Made by a program: the position numbers and the translations under genes | Origin: Legionella lansingensis | GTDB taxonomy: Bacteria > Pseudomonadota > Gammaproteobacteria > Legionellales > Legionellaceae | DNA length: 64,000 nt | Assembly (NCBI RefSeq): GCF_900187355.1 | Contig: NZ_LT906451.1 | Coordinates: 2,043,001 to 2,107,000, forward strand | Reading direction: 5' to 3' | Shown: piece by piece, positions 7,883 to 16,917 of the stretch | How the letters are laid out: every line of letters begins with the position of its first letter | Numbering within the stretch: position 1 is the first letter of the stretch | The notes under the pieces: model-generated | Told to the model about the DNA's origin: nothing | Seen by the model: only the letters and a program-made list of their open reading frames with translations | Database searches by the model: none

Positions 7883-9598
7883 ATGGATTACACACGGAAA
7901 GTAGATGAAAAAGGTAACCCTTACTTGGAAGTCCATGTTAAAGATTTTGCTCTCACTTCCAATCCCATCCTCAATAAAGGCACCGGCTTCTCACATGAGG
8001 AGCGTGAGGAGTTTCGGTTATTTGGTCTTTTGCCACCAGAAGAAAGTAATATTGTCGAGCAGCGGTCTCGATCCTATGAGGCCTTCAAAAGTAAGGGAAC
8101 GGATTTAGAAAAATACATCTATTTACGCGATCTGCAAGACTCTAATGAAACACTGTATTACAGCTTACTCTGCGACCATATTACTGAAATGATGCCCATT
8201 GTTTACACACCCGTCGTGGGTGATGCCTGTATACATTTCAGCCATATTTATAGACGTCCTCGTGGTATTTTCATCGCTTATCCTTACCGTGATCGTATTG
8301 ATAAAATATTGGAGAATCCCCGTTTCGATCAAATCAAAGCCATCGTGGTATCTGACGGAGAACGTATCTTAGGTTTGGGTGATCAGGGGGCTGGTGGAAT
8401 GGGGATTCCTATTGGCAAGTTGGCCTTGTATTGTGCTTGTTCTGGCATCCATCCTTCTGCCACCCTTCCTGTTTTACTCGACACGGGAACGAATAACGAT
8501 GAGCTTCGTAAGGATCCTTTATATATAGGTTGGCGGCATGAACGGGTTCGTGGTCAAGACTATGATGATTTTATTGAACGTTTCATTCAGGTTCTAAAAA
8601 AGCGTTTCCCACATATACTCTTACAATGGGAAGATTTTGCATTGCAGAACGCAACGCGCCTATTAGACCGCTACCGCGATGAACTTTGTACGTTCAATGA
8701 TGATGTTCAAGGCACTGCAGCCATTGCCACAGGAACGCTTTTATCAGCTGTACAAGTTACAGGCGTACACTTAAAAGAGCAGCGAATTGTCATTGTTGGT
8801 GCAGGCACAGCTGGTTGCGGTATCGCTGAATTGATCGTCCATGCCATGATGGAAGATGGTCTTTCTGAAAAACAAGCCAGAGAGCGTATCTACATGGTCG
8901 ATCGTTATGGTTTGCTCATCGAGGGCACGAAAGACTTGCTTCCCTTCCAACAAAAATGGGTACAACCTCAAAAAGCCCTCGCCAATTGGGTTCGTGAACA
9001 TAATGACATCATCAGCTTGAAAGATGTCATTAAAAATGTGCATCCAAATGCTTTGCTTGGAGTCTCAGGACAGGCTGGTTTATTTACTGAGGCGATTGTA
9101 CGGGAAATGGCTCAGCATGTTAAACAACCAATCATTATGCCCCTATCTAATCCCATTACGCATAGTGAAGCTGTACCAAGCGATTTAATGCTGTGGACTG
9201 ACAATCGTGCCGTTCTCGGAACGGGTAGTCCTTTTGGAACAATTGTAAAAGATGGGAAGCTATTCCGTGTCGATCAAACAAATAATGTCTACATCTTCCC
9301 TGGCATGGGACTTGGGCTTATCTCAATCAAAGCAAAACGAGTAACTGATAAAATGTTTATGATGGCGGCAAAAGCACTTGCTGCCTGTTCACCAGCCAAA
9401 AACAATCCGAAGTCAAATCTACTCCCACCACTCACACAAGTTCGTGAAGTATCCTATCAAGTAGCCTTTGCGGTAGCCAAAGAAGCCGTAAATTCTGGTC
9501 TTGCTGACCCCATGAGTGATGAAGATATTGAAAAATGCATTCGCAGTCATATTTGGAAGCCTGACTATGTGCCTTATAAATACAAACCCAAACCATAA
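7883..9598 (+). CDS. maeA: NAD-dependent malic enzyme
   Basis: Cytosolic enzyme for oxidative decarboxylation of malate to pyruvate with NAD reduction. At 571 residues it has the length of the large (eukaryotic/E. coli MaeA-type) class. Visible motifs: YTPVVGDACIHFS with catalytic Tyr109; VVSDGERILGLGDQG; Lys179 in GIPIGKL; the metal ligands E250, D251 and D274 (WEDF and TFNDDVQGTA); and the dinucleotide-binding GAGTAG at 306-311. A strong GGAGAGAG ribosome-binding site precedes ATG 7883. The next gene starts 14 bases after the stop, so the two are probably co-transcribed. In an organism living on amino acids, this enzyme supplies pyruvate from TCA-cycle malate; that metabolic role is inference. 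Confidence 0.96.
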   Translation: MDYTRKVDEKGNPYLEVHVKDFALTSNPILNKGTGFSHEEREEFRLFGLLPPEESNIVEQRSRSYEAFKSKGTDLEKYIYLRDLQDSNETLYYSLLCDHITEMMPIVYTPVVGDACIHFSHIYRRPRGIFIAYPYRDRIDKILENPRFDQIKAIVVSDGERILGLGDQGAGGMGIPIGKLALYCACSGIHPSATLPVLLDTGTNNDELRKDPLYIGWRHERVRGQDYDDFIERFIQVLKKRFPHILLQWEDFALQNATRLLDRYRDELCTFNDDVQGTAAIATGTLLSAVQVTGVHLKEQRIVIVGAGTAGCGIAELIVHAMMEDGLSEKQARERIYMVDRYGLLIEGTKDLLPFQQKWVQPQKALANWVREHNDIISLKDVIKNVHPNALLGVSGQAGLFTEAIVREMAQHVKQPIIMPLSNPITHSEAVPSDLMLWTDNRAVLGTGSPFGTIVKDGKLFRVDQTNNVYIFPGMGLGLISIKAKRVTDKMFMMAAKALAACSPAKNNPKSNLLPPLTQVREVSYQVAFAVAKEAVNSGLADPMSDEDIEKCIRSHIWKPDYVPYKYKPKP

Positions 9599-9612
9599 GA
9601 TAAGGAATACGG

Positions 9613-10875
9613 ATGCAAAAAAGAAAATTAGGCTATTGGGAAGCGCTCTGCCAGTCTGGAAACGATATTTTTCATGGAAATGGCCTCATTGCAGCCGTAG
9701 CGAAGTTCTATCATCCCCAGCTTGATCTAAAACGATTTCGTCAAGCACTTGCTCTTTGTCAGGCATCACAACCTCTTCTACGAGCGAGGATAAAAAAAGG
9801 TGCTAAAGCTGAGCAATTTATTATTGATCCCCCTGGAGCAACTTATCTTCCGTTTCAAGTTGTTGGTAGACGATCGGATTTTTTATGGGAATCTATCATT
9901 GAGTTAGAATTAAATCGGCCTCCACGCAATCAAGATTATCAGTGGCGATCAATGTTGTTATACGATGACACTGAACCGCATTATGAATTTATTTTGATCG
10001 CTGGTCATAATATTGGTGATGGGTTATCCATTGCTTATTTTTTCGATAGTTGCTTTAAAATTTACCAAGATCTCAACCCAATCCAAGAACATCCCTTTTA
10101 TCCTCCTGTAGAGGAACTTTTAACACACATGGATAATCAAAAGACCGTTCCTCCGTCTGATTTTGACGCTACGCCGATTTATTACCAAGCAACAGTTCCT
10201 TTAGGTGAACGCGTCACCAGAAACCTCTACCATACCTTTACAGCCGAACAGACTCACTCCCTAATGACTCATTGTAAAAACAGGGGATTTTCTGTCAATG
10301 CGTTTGTCAATGCAGCAACTCTACTAAGTTTGGTTAAAACATTAAACCAAAACCTGTCAACAACACTGCATACTCCCATCAATTTGCGAAAATGGTGTCA
10401 ACCAGAGATGCCAAATGATTTTTTCGGCTGTTACGTCTCTGTAGTCACGACTTACCATCCAAATGTGACTGTATTGAGTGACATTAATGTTCTCGCTTCC
10501 AATTATGAACACCAGCTAAAAAATGTACGTCTACCGGGCGATGCCATCTTCCCCTGCAAGTATGATAAAGAGGATATTATCAAGGCAGCTGCTTTATGGA
10601 AGGGAAGTATCGATCGTTTCTCCATGGGACCAACGGTAACCAACATCGGCCTACTTCCTTTTAACAATCGATACGGAGAATTGGAGTGGTCTGAGTGCTA
10701 CTTTTGTACATCGCGACAAAATGCCGATATCCCCATTCTTTTAAATGTTCTAACTCTAAACAAGAGGTTAATGATTGCCTTTACTTACACTGAGCCCATG
10801 CTAGATGAATCGTTTATGCGCACCTATGTCAATCAATTTATCCCCTTGCTGCGAATAAAAACCGGGACAAAATAA
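9613..10875 (+). CDS. Condensation-domain-like acyltransferase with HxxxDG motif
   Basis: 420 residues, related at motif level to the condensation/alcohol acetyltransferase/PapA superfamily, which moves acyl groups from a CoA or carrier thioester to an alcohol or amine. The superfamily's catalytic HxxxDG is H132-N-I-G-D136-G137, in the expected place at the end of the first third. The C-terminal half keeps the second-lobe pattern (ATLLSLVKTLNQ and INLRKW), but the usual DFGWG-type structural motif is not apparent. No carrier-protein or adenylation domain is nearby, so a stand-alone acyltransferase is more likely than peptide synthesis. Probably co-transcribed with the malic enzyme gene (14-base gap). 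The substrate cannot be told. Confidence 0.65.
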   Translation: MQKRKLGYWEALCQSGNDIFHGNGLIAAVAKFYHPQLDLKRFRQALALCQASQPLLRARIKKGAKAEQFIIDPPGATYLPFQVVGRRSDFLWESIIELELNRPPRNQDYQWRSMLLYDDTEPHYEFILIAGHNIGDGLSIAYFFDSCFKIYQDLNPIQEHPFYPPVEELLTHMDNQKTVPPSDFDATPIYYQATVPLGERVTRNLYHTFTAEQTHSLMTHCKNRGFSVNAFVNAATLLSLVKTLNQNLSTTLHTPINLRKWCQPEMPNDFFGCYVSVVTTYHPNVTVLSDINVLASNYEHQLKNVRLPGDAIFPCKYDKEDIIKAAALWKGSIDRFSMGPTVTNIGLLPFNNRYGELEWSECYFCTSRQNADIPILLNVLTLNKRLMIAFTYTEPMLDESFMRTYVNQFIPLLRIKTGTK

Positions 10876-11001
10876 AAAACAGATCGTTATTTCATTGAAT
10901 TAAATCAAAAAAATGTACTATGTTTCTAATAGGGACTAATGAATTTGCATAACTCATTGCTATTGAGTTCTTAGAAAGACTAAATAGGAGGGCAAATCAT
11001 A

Positions 11002-12039
11002 GTGATGGTTAACACGTTTCCAGGAATAAACAACCGTAATCAAATAAAGATATTGCTTGGTAAATTGGAGAATAGCATATTAGGGAAATATCTAACACAA
11101 AGTGAATTAGATATTTTAATTCAACATAGCAAGCTTAGTGAATTTGTATCCGGTGACATTATCCTTAAGCAAGGGGAAGAGACGGATAGCATTTATATTA
11201 TCATTGAAGGCCAGGTTAGCTTGATAGCCCGCACTATGATACAAGGGAGCACTAATATTGAGACGCTTGGGCCTGGTAGTTTTTTGGGCGAAATTTGTTT
11301 TATCGAAAAAGTCCCTTGTCCCTTCTCTGTTATTGCAAAAACTCACGTAAAATGTCTGGTTATTAACGACACATACTTTGAGCTGTTATCGGCTTATCCA
11401 GAAATTAAATATAAGCTTCTAGAGACACTTTCACGCCAGGTATGTGATCGCCTGCAACGTATCCATAACAAAGTGACTGAGTGTATCACCAATTCCGACA
11501 TGGTGAGTTTGTCCTTTTTGGGAAAAGTAGTCTCTACTTTCAATCAACCCAAGCAAATCACGTTTGAAGGAGCGAACTTAAGTAAAGAACAAATGATGCA
11601 GAAACCCATCTTTAAGTTATTTGATAACGATGAGCTCGAAATGTTGTTTGCACGTATGGAACTGTTGGAGGCATCTAAAAACTGCAAATTAATTTATGAA
11701 GGGGAAAAAAGAGCTTCTTGTTATATTGTTCTTCTTGGTGCTGTCCAATCAAGCATAGCTCATGATAATAAATTGGCCAAGTTGTCTGTTATAGGCCCTG
11801 GAACCCTGTTTGCCGGGGTGGCGTGTGTGGATGCCGATTACCCCTATACCATTACCTTTACTACCTGCGAACAGGCCATCTTATTAAAAATAACAGATAC
11901 TCTGCTAGCAGATATTCAAAAAGAGAAACCCCAACTCTGGTATAAGTTGTTTACTTTAATTTGCACATCCTTAGTTGCTTTAGAAAAATCTATTGATAAG
12001 TTGGATATTCGGCTTCATATTGAAGCCTATAACCGGTAA
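11002..12039 (+). CDS. Protein with two cyclic-nucleotide-binding domains
   Basis: 345 residues with two CNB (CAP-type) beta-barrel domains, about 40-150 (GDIILKQGEETDSIYIIIEG, then GPGSFLGEICFIE) and 215-335 (CKLIYEGEKRASCYIVLLGA, then GPGTLFAGVAC). There is no helix-turn-helix, kinase or channel domain. In both phosphate-binding cassettes the arginine that normally contacts the cyclic phosphate is missing (PCPFSV in the first, DYPYTI in the second), so ligand binding may be lost or altered. GTG 11002 or ATG 11005 both follow an AGGAGGG site. The amidotransferase gene begins six bases after the stop, so the two are surely one operon. A regulatory or scaffolding partner role is inference. Confidence 0.8.
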   Translation: MMVNTFPGINNRNQIKILLGKLENSILGKYLTQSELDILIQHSKLSEFVSGDIILKQGEETDSIYIIIEGQVSLIARTMIQGSTNIETLGPGSFLGEICFIEKVPCPFSVIAKTHVKCLVINDTYFELLSAYPEIKYKLLETLSRQVCDRLQRIHNKVTECITNSDMVSLSFLGKVVSTFNQPKQITFEGANLSKEQMMQKPIFKLFDNDELEMLFARMELLEASKNCKLIYEGEKRASCYIVLLGAVQSSIAHDNKLAKLSVIGPGTLFAGVACVDADYPYTITFTTCEQAILLKITDTLLADIQKEKPQLWYKLFTLICTSLVALEKSIDKLDIRLHIEAYNR

Positions 12040-12045
12040 AAAATT

Positions 12046-12963
12046 ATGTGCAGAATATTATCTTATCTCGGCAAACCAATTTTGATTGAAGAATTACTAT
12101 ATAAGCCTGATAACTCGTTTATTAAGCAAAGCTATCATCCTAAGTACATGTCTCATTTGCTTAATCTAGCAGGCTTTGGTCTTGCAGCTTGGGATGAGAC
12201 ATCACATAACCCTAAATTCCCTCATTTATATAAGACCCCTCAACTGCCTTTTTATGATGAAAATTTAAAAAATTTAGCTTCGAAAATTTCACCTCATTGC
12301 CTTTTGGCTCATTTACGTGGAGTTTCATATCATGATAGACAGATTATCTCTAATCAGAATGTACATCCTTTTGTATTCCCCAGCTCCAATGTAGCCTTAG
12401 CACATAACGGTGCTTTAAGTCATTTTGCTCTTATGCGCTATGATCTCTTAGAGTATGTCAATTCAGACTATAGGAAAGACATTACTGGTACCACGGATAG
12501 TGAATGGATCTATGCCATTTTCCTATCTCAACTACCTAGTCCAGTAGGGAATTACGGAATTGAAGAAATTACAACAGCCATTACTGAAACATTAAAAATC
12601 CTTCAGCGTGTACGTTATAAAAAGAACATCAAAATCAATTCACCAGTCAATTTATTTATTAGCAACGGTGAATTTATCGCCGCGACGCGCTTTGTATTGG
12701 ATTATGGCTGGCAACCAGCAGATGTTGTGCCAAACACGCATTTAAGTTATCACTCCCTATGGTATACCTATGGTGAGAGTTATGGCTATTACGATAATGA
12801 ATATAAAATGAAAGGTAGTCATGTAAAATCGAGCATTATCATTGCCTCCGAGCCCTTAACCGAGGACACCACGACATGGCTCGAAGTCCCTGAGTACACC
12901 CTGATCATCGCTCGTCATGAAGATAATGAAATCAAGATCATTTCTCAGGACATTAATATTTAA
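12046..12963 (+). CDS. Class II glutamine amidotransferase (EgtC/YafJ-like)
   Basis: 305 residues of N-terminal-nucleophile amidotransferase fold. The start MCRILSYLG places the catalytic Cys at position 2 once Met is removed. Other family landmarks are LLAHLRG, the HPF and ALAHNGAL block forming the oxyanion and glutamine site, and GTTDSEW. It lies six bases after the double cyclic-nucleotide-binding gene and ends 4 bases into the convergent pilX-like gene. No ergothioneine genes are adjacent, so EgtC function is not supported by context. It may hydrolyse a gamma-glutamyl compound or supply ammonia to an unknown partner. Family sure, substrate unknown. Confidence 0.85.
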   Translation: MCRILSYLGKPILIEELLYKPDNSFIKQSYHPKYMSHLLNLAGFGLAAWDETSHNPKFPHLYKTPQLPFYDENLKNLASKISPHCLLAHLRGVSYHDRQIISNQNVHPFVFPSSNVALAHNGALSHFALMRYDLLEYVNSDYRKDITGTTDSEWIYAIFLSQLPSPVGNYGIEEITTAITETLKILQRVRYKKNIKINSPVNLFISNGEFIAATRFVLDYGWQPADVVPNTHLSYHSLWYTYGESYGYYDNEYKMKGSHVKSSIIIASEPLTEDTTTWLEVPEYTLIIARHEDNEIKIISQDINI

Positions 12964-13490
12964 GTTACAAGGGTCATGGGGGCTGTTGACAGATAACGCC
13001 AGCTCAAGAGCCCCAAGGGAATATGTATTGGTTGCTTTGTACAGGCTGATAAAGATGCCGGACGAGCAACACGTAATTGTAAAAAGCCAGCCTTAGGTTC
13101 TTTACTTAAAATATTGATCCTTAAATGTCTGGTGCCAAATGCGTGTTCCCCCAAGGTTGTTTGTAAACAAGGATAGATTCCTAACTCCTCAACCAAATAA
13201 AGGTAATGCGCTTTCTCACCTGCAAGTAGACAGCCTCTAGATAGCAAGAGTTCAATAACCTGAGCAGGGTTTTGCTCACCTATCAAGCATTCTTCTCCTC
13301 TCTTCCAATCCTTTTGCGCCAACTGCTGTGCCTGGAACTCCAGTTGATAAATTACCTCTTTTTCCTCTAAGAATTGGTTCAGCCCTTTGTAATATAAAAA
13401 TATATTTTGCATTCCTGACAGCACCACCATCGAAACTATCAAAAGAATCATTATGGTAGTTAATAGAATGATCCCGCCTTGCCTTTTCAT
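12960..13490 (-). CDS. pilX: Type IV pilus minor component PilX-like
   Basis: 176 residues. The short basic leader MKRQGG is followed by a hydrophobic helix (IILLTTIMILLIVSMVV), the form of PilX prepilins, which lack the Glu5 of classical pilins. The remainder is a soluble domain with several Cys (CLIGEQ, GCLLAG, YPCLQT, SACTKQP) that could form disulfides. Last gene of a leftward pilV-pilW-pilX cluster; it overlaps pilW by four bases. Minor pilins prime pilus assembly and normally work with the adhesin PilY1, which is not next to it here: the next gene is a convergent amidotransferase, overlapping by four bases. Confidence 0.75.
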   Translation of the reverse strand: MKRQGGIILLTTIMILLIVSMVVLSGMQNIFLYYKGLNQFLEEKEVIYQLEFQAQQLAQKDWKRGEECLIGEQNPAQVIELLLSRGCLLAGEKAHYLYLVEELGIYPCLQTTLGEHAFGTRHLRINILSKEPKAGFLQLRVARPASLSACTKQPIHIPLGLLSWRYLSTAPMTLVT

Positions 13491-14218
13491 GATCGTATTT
13501 TTGTTTCAATAATTAAGTTATCTTTATTTTTTAGCCCCAACTCAACTCGCAACAAGCTCAGGCCGTGATTATATTGCAACTGCGCGGACAACTTGTTGAC
13601 TGCTGGTGTTAATTCTTCCGCATGATCCCTTTGATAATATAAGGCTTTTTCTCCTAAATGATTTTTTTGAATGAAAAAGTTCTCCTTTATCCACTCCCCA
13701 AGATAGACTGGTGCTGTGTATTCGAAACCTAAAGACTTGCTTAGTCCAAGAACTGTTTTGCCAGCGTTACGTCGAACATAGGAAACTTGCTGCACCTCGG
13801 CATGATAGCAATCAGCAATAACGATCCATTCCCCTGTTGTAAAATGCACACCAGACGGAACAATAAGCATCTCCGGTGTTACCTCTGATATCAAACTAAA
13901 GTATTCGCTCATCCGCTGGATACTTAAAGCATCAGGTCTTACACCTATTTCAATTGCTCTCAATGGCTTTTTCCTACGGTAATCACAACTATTTAATAAA
14001 TTAAGATTCAAGCAAGGAGTAAAGCCAGCACGTCTTGCGCTATTGCGTATCAAATCTTCTACCAACTCAAGTTCTAAACCCTGTTCGAATAAAAGATAGG
14101 CATGACGATATCGACTTTTGGCGGTTAGATAATGTTCTGCCAGGGCTGTAAGCAGTAAGATGCCTAAAAAGAGACTTAGCATGATTTCCACTAAACTCAA
14201 GCCGTTTTGTTTGCACAT
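13487..14218 (-). CDS. pilW: Type IV pilus minor pilin PilW
   Basis: 243 residues beginning MCKQNGLSLVEIMLSLFLGIL, a type III prepilin leader: cleavage after Gly6, then LSLVE with Glu at mature position 5, followed by a hydrophobic assembly helix. The soluble part has Cys residues in FTPCLNLNLLNSCDY, typical of PilW. The start codon sits eight bases beyond the pilV stop, and its stop overlaps the pilX start by four bases, so the three are translated as one operon. Acts in the inner membrane with PilV, PilX and FimU to start pilus assembly. Confidence 0.85.
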   Translation of the reverse strand: MCKQNGLSLVEIMLSLFLGILLLTALAEHYLTAKSRYRHAYLLFEQGLELELVEDLIRNSARRAGFTPCLNLNLLNSCDYRRKKPLRAIEIGVRPDALSIQRMSEYFSLISEVTPEMLIVPSGVHFTTGEWIVIADCYHAEVQQVSYVRRNAGKTVLGLSKSLGFEYTAPVYLGEWIKENFFIQKNHLGEKALYYQRDHAEELTPAVNKLSAQLQYNHGLSLLRVELGLKNKDNLIIETKIRS

Positions 14219-14226
14219 TGTTCACA

Positions 14227-14544
14227 TTACCTAGTGATCAATGATCGTTGCAGTTGGCAGCAACCAGAATTTGCAGGTTCAAATCCCCAAGCAAGACTTA
14301 ATATCAGCCCCTGTGAAATTTCTGTTTTGGTGAGTTCATAGGGATTTTGCGGTTTGGCTAAGGGTTGTCGCGCAAGTACGCGCTCAGAATTGTTATCAAG
14401 TAGTGTTGATGCAAAAGCACGCTGTAGGGCTCGTTGCAGAAACTGACTGACTTGCAATTGTTGTTGTAAAAGGGCTAAAGAAACGCTCGTGACTAATATT
14501 AAGCTAACCAATACTTCCAGGAAAGAAAAGCCTTGAATTTTCAT
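14227..14544 (-). CDS. pilV: Type IV pilus minor pilin PilV-like
   Basis: About 105 residues from ATG 14544. The longer upstream frame to 14622 is rejected because MKIQGFSFLEVLVSLIL is a prepilin leader that should lie at the N-terminus (cleavage after Gly5, mature Phe1 and Glu5). ATG 14550, two codons earlier, is also possible. It is short for PilV, with only a small C-terminal domain that ends in a Cys-Cys pair (GCCQLQRS). First gene of the pilVWX operon, eight bases before pilW. No fimT or fimU gene is beside it. Confidence 0.75.
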   Translation of the reverse strand: MKIQGFSFLEVLVSLILVTSVSLALLQQQLQVSQFLQRALQRAFASTLLDNNSERVLARQPLAKPQNPYELTKTEISQGLILSLAWGFEPANSGCCQLQRSLITR

Positions 14545-14740
14545 TATCATCCATAATGCGATTGTTGTCTTGCACCGATAGATTATCTTCTGGATGGGTA
14601 GATTTGCAATAGTTAGCAGCAAGTTTTAATGCTCTGTACTACTATAGCGACAGCCTAGGAACGATTAAAAAGAAGTTTTTTACATGACAGGCTGTCACTG
14701 TACTACTTGGTTTCCTTAATTTGATTGTCATCCTATCTCT

Positions 14741-15277
14741 TTAATACAGTCGATTTGAACTGAAAAAAGCAGACGTAGTGGGTTTCTTTTGCTCTTCATT
14801 TTCTGGAGCGCTTTGGGCTAAGATGCTAGAGTGAAGCAAATTCAATATGATTTCATGGTTACCTTTCTCAGGGATCACAACATCAGCGTATTTCTTTGTT
14901 AAATTAACTTCGTCATTAAACGGTTTAATTGTCTGGTTATACTCATCAATATTTTTTTTGACATCTTCAGCAAGCTTTCTGCGCAAAAAATTAGCCAGAC
15001 AGCTTTCTGGTGATGTCTCTAAAAACAACTTAATCTTTAGGCTTTCACCCAGGAATTTTTTTAATGAATCGTCGATATAAAGGGAATGTCCGACTAATAA
15101 GATAATCCCTTCTTTTGTTTCGATGTCTTTCTTTAGCTTTTCATAATCGATGCTATTAGTAACTCGATAGCTAGATTCATCAAGAATGGTTATTGGAGTT
15201 TCCACCTTTAAGCGTAATTTTTTTGCAAGCTCGTTTACAGCAGATTCCAGGGGTCCACAAATAGCAATTACGTACAT
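14741..15277 (-). CDS. Uridine-kinase-like protein lacking a Walker A motif
   Basis: 178 residues. The C-terminal half matches the uridine kinase/phosphoribulokinase pattern: KLFLETSPESCLANFLRRKL, then DEYNQTIKPFNDE, then KKYADVVIPEKGNHE. At the N-terminus, where uridine kinases have GxSGSGKT, this protein reads CGPLESAVNELAKKL, with no GK(S/T) and so no standard P-loop. It is likely unable to bind ATP in the usual way. A GAGG ribosome-binding site precedes ATG 15277. The last 20 residues are Ser/Thr/Pro-rich and look disordered. Divergent from hisC. It could be a pseudo-enzyme, a regulator or a translocated protein; no function is claimed. Confidence 0.6.
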   Translation of the reverse strand: MYVIAICGPLESAVNELAKKLRLKVETPITILDESSYRVTNSIDYEKLKKDIETKEGIILLVGHSLYIDDSLKKFLGESLKIKLFLETSPESCLANFLRRKLAEDVKKNIDEYNQTIKPFNDEVNLTKKYADVVIPEKGNHEIILNLLHSSILAQSAPENEEQKKPTTSAFFSSNRLY

Positions 15278-15415
15278 AATATCGCCTCTTTGAATTAATT
15301 TGGCGCATCATATCGAATCAGTTATCAAGAAGTCAAATTACATCCCAAACAAAACATTCACTTTTTAGTAGCTCTTAGGTAATATCTCAGTCTTCGCAAT
15401 GATAAGGAGATACCG

Positions 15416-16534
15416 TTGTCCTGTGACTATCACCTTCTACCCCATCCCGGCATTCAGTCTCTCAAACCTTACATACCCGGTAAACCAATTGAAGCTTTGA
15501 CACGCGAGCAAGGCATACAAGATATTATTAAACTCGCCAGTAATGAAAATTTCTTAGGATGTAGCGCCAAAGCTCAAGAAGCCCTGGCTCGAATTTCACC
15601 GGTTAAGATCGCAAGTTACCCTTCTCCTATGAACCATCCCTTATATCAAAAATTGTGTGAGAAATTAGGCATCTCTACAGACATGCTTATCTTGAATAAT
15701 GGTTCCGATGCTTTATTTTCTCTCATCTTAACCACATTTGCTTTATATAGTGGCAAGCAAATGGTAACGCATGAACAGGCGTTTATCTCCTACCACTTGC
15801 AAGCACAAATCTTGGGCATACCCTTTAAAAAAATCCCCTTACTAAGCAATTGGTACCCTGATATCGATGCCATGATTGCAGCTAGTCAAAAAAAAACAGC
15901 CTTGGTGTTTTTAGCGAATCCCAATAATCCCACAGGGATACTTATTGAACTCAAGGACGTGAAGCGACTTTTAACTCAGGTCCCTGCGGATACCATCGTG
16001 GTCCTTGATGAAGCCTATCATGAATATGCTTATCCACACGGAGATAAAGCCAGTATTGAACTCTTGCACCAATACCCTAATCTGATTATTACTCGTACTT
16101 TCTCAAAAGCCTACGGGCTTGCTGGGTTGCGGTTAGGGTATGCTATCTCCAGCCCGGAGATCACTAAGCTTTTATTGCGAGTCACCCCCCCCTTTGCAGT
16201 CAATCAAGCAGCCCTTGAAGCAGCAAACGCTGCCCTTGATGATGAAGATTTTGTGCGACACACCCTTGATTTAACTGCGAAAGGTTTGCACCAATTGCAA
16301 TCAGGCTTGAATACCTTAAACGTGGGGTATCTACCTTCGCATTGTAATTTTATTACCTTTGATTGCAAAACAAATGCCATGCCCATTTATGAAGGCTTAT
16401 TACGACAAGGAGTGATTGTTCGCCCACTTGATGCCTACAACTTACCTAATCACTTACGTGTAACCACGGGAAATACTGCTCAAAACACCCGCTTTCTTGA
16501 TAGTCTTGCCCGATGTCTAAAGACCCTAACCTAA
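15416..16534 (+). CDS. hisC: Histidinol-phosphate aminotransferase
   Basis: 372-residue PLP-dependent class I/II aminotransferase. The start is TTG 15416, chosen because AAGGAGA (15404-15410) lies five bases before it and the protein then begins MSCDYHLLPHPGIQSLKPY, as in HisC. Landmarks: KLASNENFLG, NNGSDAL, FLANPNNPTG, VVLDEAYHEY, and the PLP lysine K231 in RTFSKAYGLAGLRLGY. It converts imidazole-acetol phosphate to histidinol phosphate and often also serves aromatic amino acids. The following gene, a pterin carbinolamine dehydratase, belongs to phenylalanine hydroxylation, so an aromatic-amino-acid role is plausible. No other his genes are present. Confidence 0.93.
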   Translation: MSCDYHLLPHPGIQSLKPYIPGKPIEALTREQGIQDIIKLASNENFLGCSAKAQEALARISPVKIASYPSPMNHPLYQKLCEKLGISTDMLILNNGSDALFSLILTTFALYSGKQMVTHEQAFISYHLQAQILGIPFKKIPLLSNWYPDIDAMIAASQKKTALVFLANPNNPTGILIELKDVKRLLTQVPADTIVVLDEAYHEYAYPHGDKASIELLHQYPNLIITRTFSKAYGLAGLRLGYAISSPEITKLLLRVTPPFAVNQAALEAANAALDDEDFVRHTLDLTAKGLHQLQSGLNTLNVGYLPSHCNFITFDCKTNAMPIYEGLLRQGVIVRPLDAYNLPNHLRVTTGNTAQNTRFLDSLARCLKTLT

Positions 16535-16548
16535 AGGAGCCTATTAAA

Positions 16549-16887
16549 GTGAAAACCGATTTAAGTCAAAAACATTGTGAATCTTGTGAAGGAATAGGAA
16601 AGCCATTAACTGCTGAACAAATTAATCATTTGATGCCGCAATTGGATAACAATTGGAAAGTACAGAGTGACAATAAGGAAATCAAACGCTCTTTTAGTTT
16701 TGCCAATTTTTATGAGACTATGGCCTTTGTTAATGCAATTGCCTGGATTGCCAATACTGAAAATCATCACCCTGACTTGGAAATCGGCTACAACTACTGC
16801 CATGTCCGTTTCATGACACATGCCCTGAAAGGCTTATCCCACAATGATTTTATTTGTGCTGCCAAGATTGACGCACTGTTGCAGTAA
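16549..16887 (+). CDS. phhB: Pterin-4a-carbinolamine dehydratase
   Basis: 112 residues from GTG 16549, preferred because AAAGGAG at 16533-16539 sits nine bases upstream; an ATG at 16513 in the same frame would overlap hisC. The family signature is the histidine cluster ENHHPDLEIGYNYCHVRF followed by TH. The enzyme dehydrates 4a-hydroxytetrahydrobiopterin to recycle the cofactor of phenylalanine hydroxylase (PhhA). The N-terminus carries an extra CESCEG segment with two Cys. Co-directional with hisC, 14 bases after its stop. Confidence 0.9.
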   Translation: MKTDLSQKHCESCEGIGKPLTAEQINHLMPQLDNNWKVQSDNKEIKRSFSFANFYETMAFVNAIAWIANTENHHPDLEIGYNYCHVRFMTHALKGLSHNDFICAAKIDALLQ

Positions 16888-16917
16888 AACATCCCGCGAT
16901 AGAACCTTAATTTATTT

